A DNA stretch of 64,000 bases from an uncultured Eubacteriales bacterium (GTDB lineage Bacteria > Bacillota > Clostridia > TANB77 > UBA1234): assembly GCA_949283575.1 (NCBI GenBank), contig CASDSU010000013.1, forward strand, positions 62,001 to 126,000. The letters are read 5' to 3'. Positions 62,233 to 64,000 of this stretch are shown here, piece by piece (position 1 is the first letter of the stretch; every line of letters starts with the position of its first letter). Below the pieces are notes generated by a model. The model made no database searches and was not told the DNA's origin. It saw only the letters and a list, made by a program, of their open reading frames with translations. Position numbers and translations under genes: made by a program.

Positions 62233-62781
62233 ATGGATCGGTACGATGAAGTCTTAATGAAGTGCAAGAACTATCCGAAGGATATGTCTTTTGGAATACC
62301 TGGGAAACCAGAGTTATTCCCAGTCTCACCGCACGGATTTCGTAATCTTTGTGAAGAAATTGCTTTGACCGGTTGCACAGTCGATGCAGTTCATTCTCTT
62401 CAAACAATGACGGAAAGGTACAAACAAGAATATACGTTGGTGTTGTACGGCGAATCATCAGAAAGTGATACTCTTTTTATGAAGGATTATTGCCTCAGTC
62501 CAGGAAGAGAAGGAGAAGCAAATTTCAATTTTCAACAAATCGAACATGTTAAACGTACTTTGAAAAGAAAACACGGAGAGGTGGTGTATGCACATACACA
62601 TCCGGCTTGTGGTACGCAATACAATTGTTTTTCACTCAATGATCTCAAATATCTCATAAGACGTGCGTACATAACAAACAGAGATACGTACGGTTTGCTG
62701 ATAACGAAAGACGGTTTTTCGCCGATCAAATACTCTATCCAGGAAAATGAGTTTTTCCGGATTCAAATACTATTTGCATAA
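62233..62781 (+). CDS. JAB/MPN-like putative metalloprotease, GC-rich and foreign-looking
   Basis: This 182-residue protein has a JAMM-like motif, YAHTHPACG followed by FSLNDLKYL (H-x-H then S-x2-D), near residues 118-140. The spacing is slightly longer than the classical HxH-x7-Sx2D. Relatives cleave isopeptides or act on ubiquitin-like tags, or are phage and defence proteins; no such partner is visible here. GGAGG site upstream. CGG occurs in frame at codon 3 (62239-62241) and near the C-terminus (62758-62760). GC content and codon use match the two other foreign-looking genes, and it has its own promoter and terminator. Confidence 0.7.
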   Translation: MDRYDEVLMKCKNYPKDMSFGIPGKPELFPVSPHGFRNLCEEIALTGCTVDAVHSLQTMTERYKQEYTLVLYGESSESDTLFMKDYCLSPGREGEANFNFQQIEHVKRTLKRKHGEVVYAHTHPACGTQYNCFSLNDLKYLIRRAYITNRDTYGLLITKDGFSPIKYSIQENEFFRIQILFA

Positions 62782-62804
62782 TAATTCATGTAAACAAATT
62801 TATG

Positions 62805-62841
62805 GTCCCTTGGCAAGATGAAAGTCAAACCAAGGGACTTT
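62805..62841 (+). terminator. Terminator of the JAB-like gene
   Basis: GTCCCTTGG (62805-62813) pairs with CCAAGGGAC (62830-62838), then TTT. Confidence 0.8.
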
Positions 62842-62946
62842 CTCTATGTTTTAATAGAAATTTCTTGAAGTTACCATAATTTGTGGTAAAATATAATAGT
62901 TTAGATAAGCACGAATATATGAAATATAGAAATGGAGCGAAAATAT

Positions 62947-63984
62947 ATGAATCTTTCGGATTTTTATTATGATTTACCAGAGGAATTAATTGCTCAATTG
63001 CCAATTGAAAAAAGAGATGAATCAAGATTACTTGTGCTTGATAAAAAAACTGGTGAAATAGAGCATAAAGTTTTTAAAAATATCCTTGAATATATAAGTC
63101 CTAAGGATTGTTTAGTTATAAATGAAACAAAAGTAATTCCAGCAAGAATTTACGGTCATAGAGCTGATAAAGAAGAACAAATCGAGCTATTGCTTTTAAA
63201 AGATTTTGGAAATAATGAATGGGAAGTTCTTGTAAAGCCAGGGAAAAAATGCAAAATTGATTCAGAACTATTTTTTGATGTTAACGGAGAAACTGTTCTA
63301 AAAGCTACAGTAGTAGATATTTTCGAAGATGGAAATAGAAAAGTAAGACTTGAATACGATGGGATTTTGAATGAAATTTTGGATCAAATTGGTGCAATGC
63401 CACTTCCACCATATATTCACGAAAAATTACAAGATAAAGATAGATATCAAACGGTATACGCAAAAACAGCAGGTTCAAGTGCTGCACCTACAGCGGGATT
63501 ACATTTTACAAAAGAACTTTTAAATGAAATTGAAGCTCGCGGTATAAAAATTGCTAGAGTAATGTTACATGTAGGTCTTGGAACATTTAGACCAGTAAAA
63601 GAAGATGTAATTGAAAATCATAAAATGCATTCAGAATATTATGAAATATCTGAAGAAGCGTGTAAAATAATAAATGAAACAAAAGCAAATGGTGGAAAGG
63701 TTTTTTGTGTAGGAACAACCTCTTGCAGGACAGTAGAAAGTGCTGCGGATGAGAATGGATATTTAGTTCCTAAAAAAGAAAATACAGAAATTTTTATATA
63801 TCCAGGATATAAATTTAAGGTAATGGATAATTTAATAACGAATTTTCATTTACCAGAAAGTACTTTATTAATGCTTGTTTCAGCGCTTGCAACAAGAGAA
63901 AATATCATGAAAGCATACGAAGAGGCAGTAACACAAAAGTATAGATTTTTCAGTTTCGGAGATGCAATGCTAATAAAAGAATAA
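62947..63984 (+). CDS. queA: S-adenosylmethionine:tRNA ribosyltransferase-isomerase QueA
   Basis: This 345-residue protein starts [18 protein letters not shown] and has [32 protein letters not shown] and the C-terminal [17 protein letters not shown], all QueA hallmarks. It makes epoxyqueuosine at position 34 of certain tRNAs. ATG 62947 is taken as start, nine bases after GGAG; ATG 62932 is upstream of that site. A TATAAT (62892-62897) marks a probable promoter. The next gene, often tgt, lies beyond the window. Confidence 0.95.
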   Translation: MNLSDFYYDLPEELIAQLPIEKRDESRLLVLDKKTGEIEHKVFKNILEYISPKDCLVINETKVIPARIYGHRADKEEQIELLLLKDFGNNEWEVLVKPGKKCKIDSELFFDVNGETVLKATVVDIFEDGNRKVRLEYDGILNEILDQIGAMPLPPYIHEKLQDKDRYQTVYAKTAGSSAAPTAGLHFTKELLNEIEARGIKIARVMLHVGLGTFRPVKEDVIENHKMHSEYYEISEEACKIINETKANGGKVFCVGTTSCRTVESAADENGYLVPKKENTEIFIYPGYKFKVMDNLITNFHLPESTLLMLVSALATRENIMKAYEEAVTQKYRFFSFGDAMLIKE

Positions 63985-64000
63985 ATTTGGACAAATGGGA

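Noticed and set aside
1-64000. tRNA genes or CRISPR arrays
   Set aside because: No cloverleaf with TTCRANNC-type arm outside coding genes and no regularly spaced direct repeats were seen.

Overview
The window is AT-rich (about 30% GC by eye) chromosome from a spore-forming, monoderm member of the Clostridia. Support for this is the complete spoIIIAA-AH operon, yqfC/yqfD, a SleB cortex hydrolase, a PdaA-type deacetylase, an S-layer-homology protein, AGGAGG-type ribosome binding sites, a glycyl T-box, pyruvate phosphate dikinase and the Clostridia gene orders pyrH-frr-uppS-cdsA-rseP and ybeY-cdd-era-yqzL-recO. Nearly every gene lies on the plus strand. No tRNA, rRNA, CRISPR array or complete insertion sequence was seen.

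Layout. 0-5.6 kb: surface-glycan genes resembling the di-N-acetyl-bacillosamine pathway, cut by the left edge. 5.7-17.5 kb: housekeeping genes for pyrimidine nucleotides, ribosome recycling, lipids, PriA, peptide deformylase, Met-tRNA formylation, the Asp23/AmaP envelope module, NusB and exonuclease VII. 17.5-19.8 kb: a small Cys-rich gene divergent from a structured RNA of about 550 nt that I read as OLE RNA, then its membrane partner gene oapA, then sleB. 19.9-24.8 kb: spoIIIA operon. 25-31.5 kb: efp, miaB, a TGS-kinase, RNHCP, pdaA. 31.7-39.7 kb: yqfC/D, ybeY, era, yqzL, recO. 39.7-48.3 kb: T-box and glyS, an aldo/keto reductase relic, ppdK, LemA/DUF3137. 48.5-55.3 kb: surface proteins. 55.4-64 kb: cmk, plsC, S1, typA and queA, interspersed with three foreign-looking single-gene units.

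The main discovery candidate is translational. In the native AT-rich genes I could find only four in-frame CGG codons: in priA, in recO, and two in one large surface-protein gene. At all four the reading frame breaks. In all four the conserved or self-similar protein continues exactly if the C of CGG is skipped and the next codon is read as GGN (glycine). CGU, CGC and CGA are used normally as arginine. This suggests that CGG is unassigned, or nearly so, in this organism and acts as a +1 frameshift signal (CGGN read as GGN). It is not explained by random indels.

Three genes with visibly higher GC (an HD hydrolase at 55.5 kb, a zinc-ribbon membrane protein at 56.3 kb and a JAB-like protein at 62.2 kb) do carry ordinary in-frame CGG. 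Each is a self-contained promoter-gene-terminator unit, so they look like recent imports from a donor that decodes CGG as arginine. They are the main counter-evidence to, or test of, the CGG hypothesis.

Dispersed non-coding elements are also present. There are two inverted copies of a 97-bp hairpin element (31.6 and 48.4 kb) with 18-bp terminal inverted repeats. There are also two REP-like hairpins (24.8 and 57.5 kb) that share a core.
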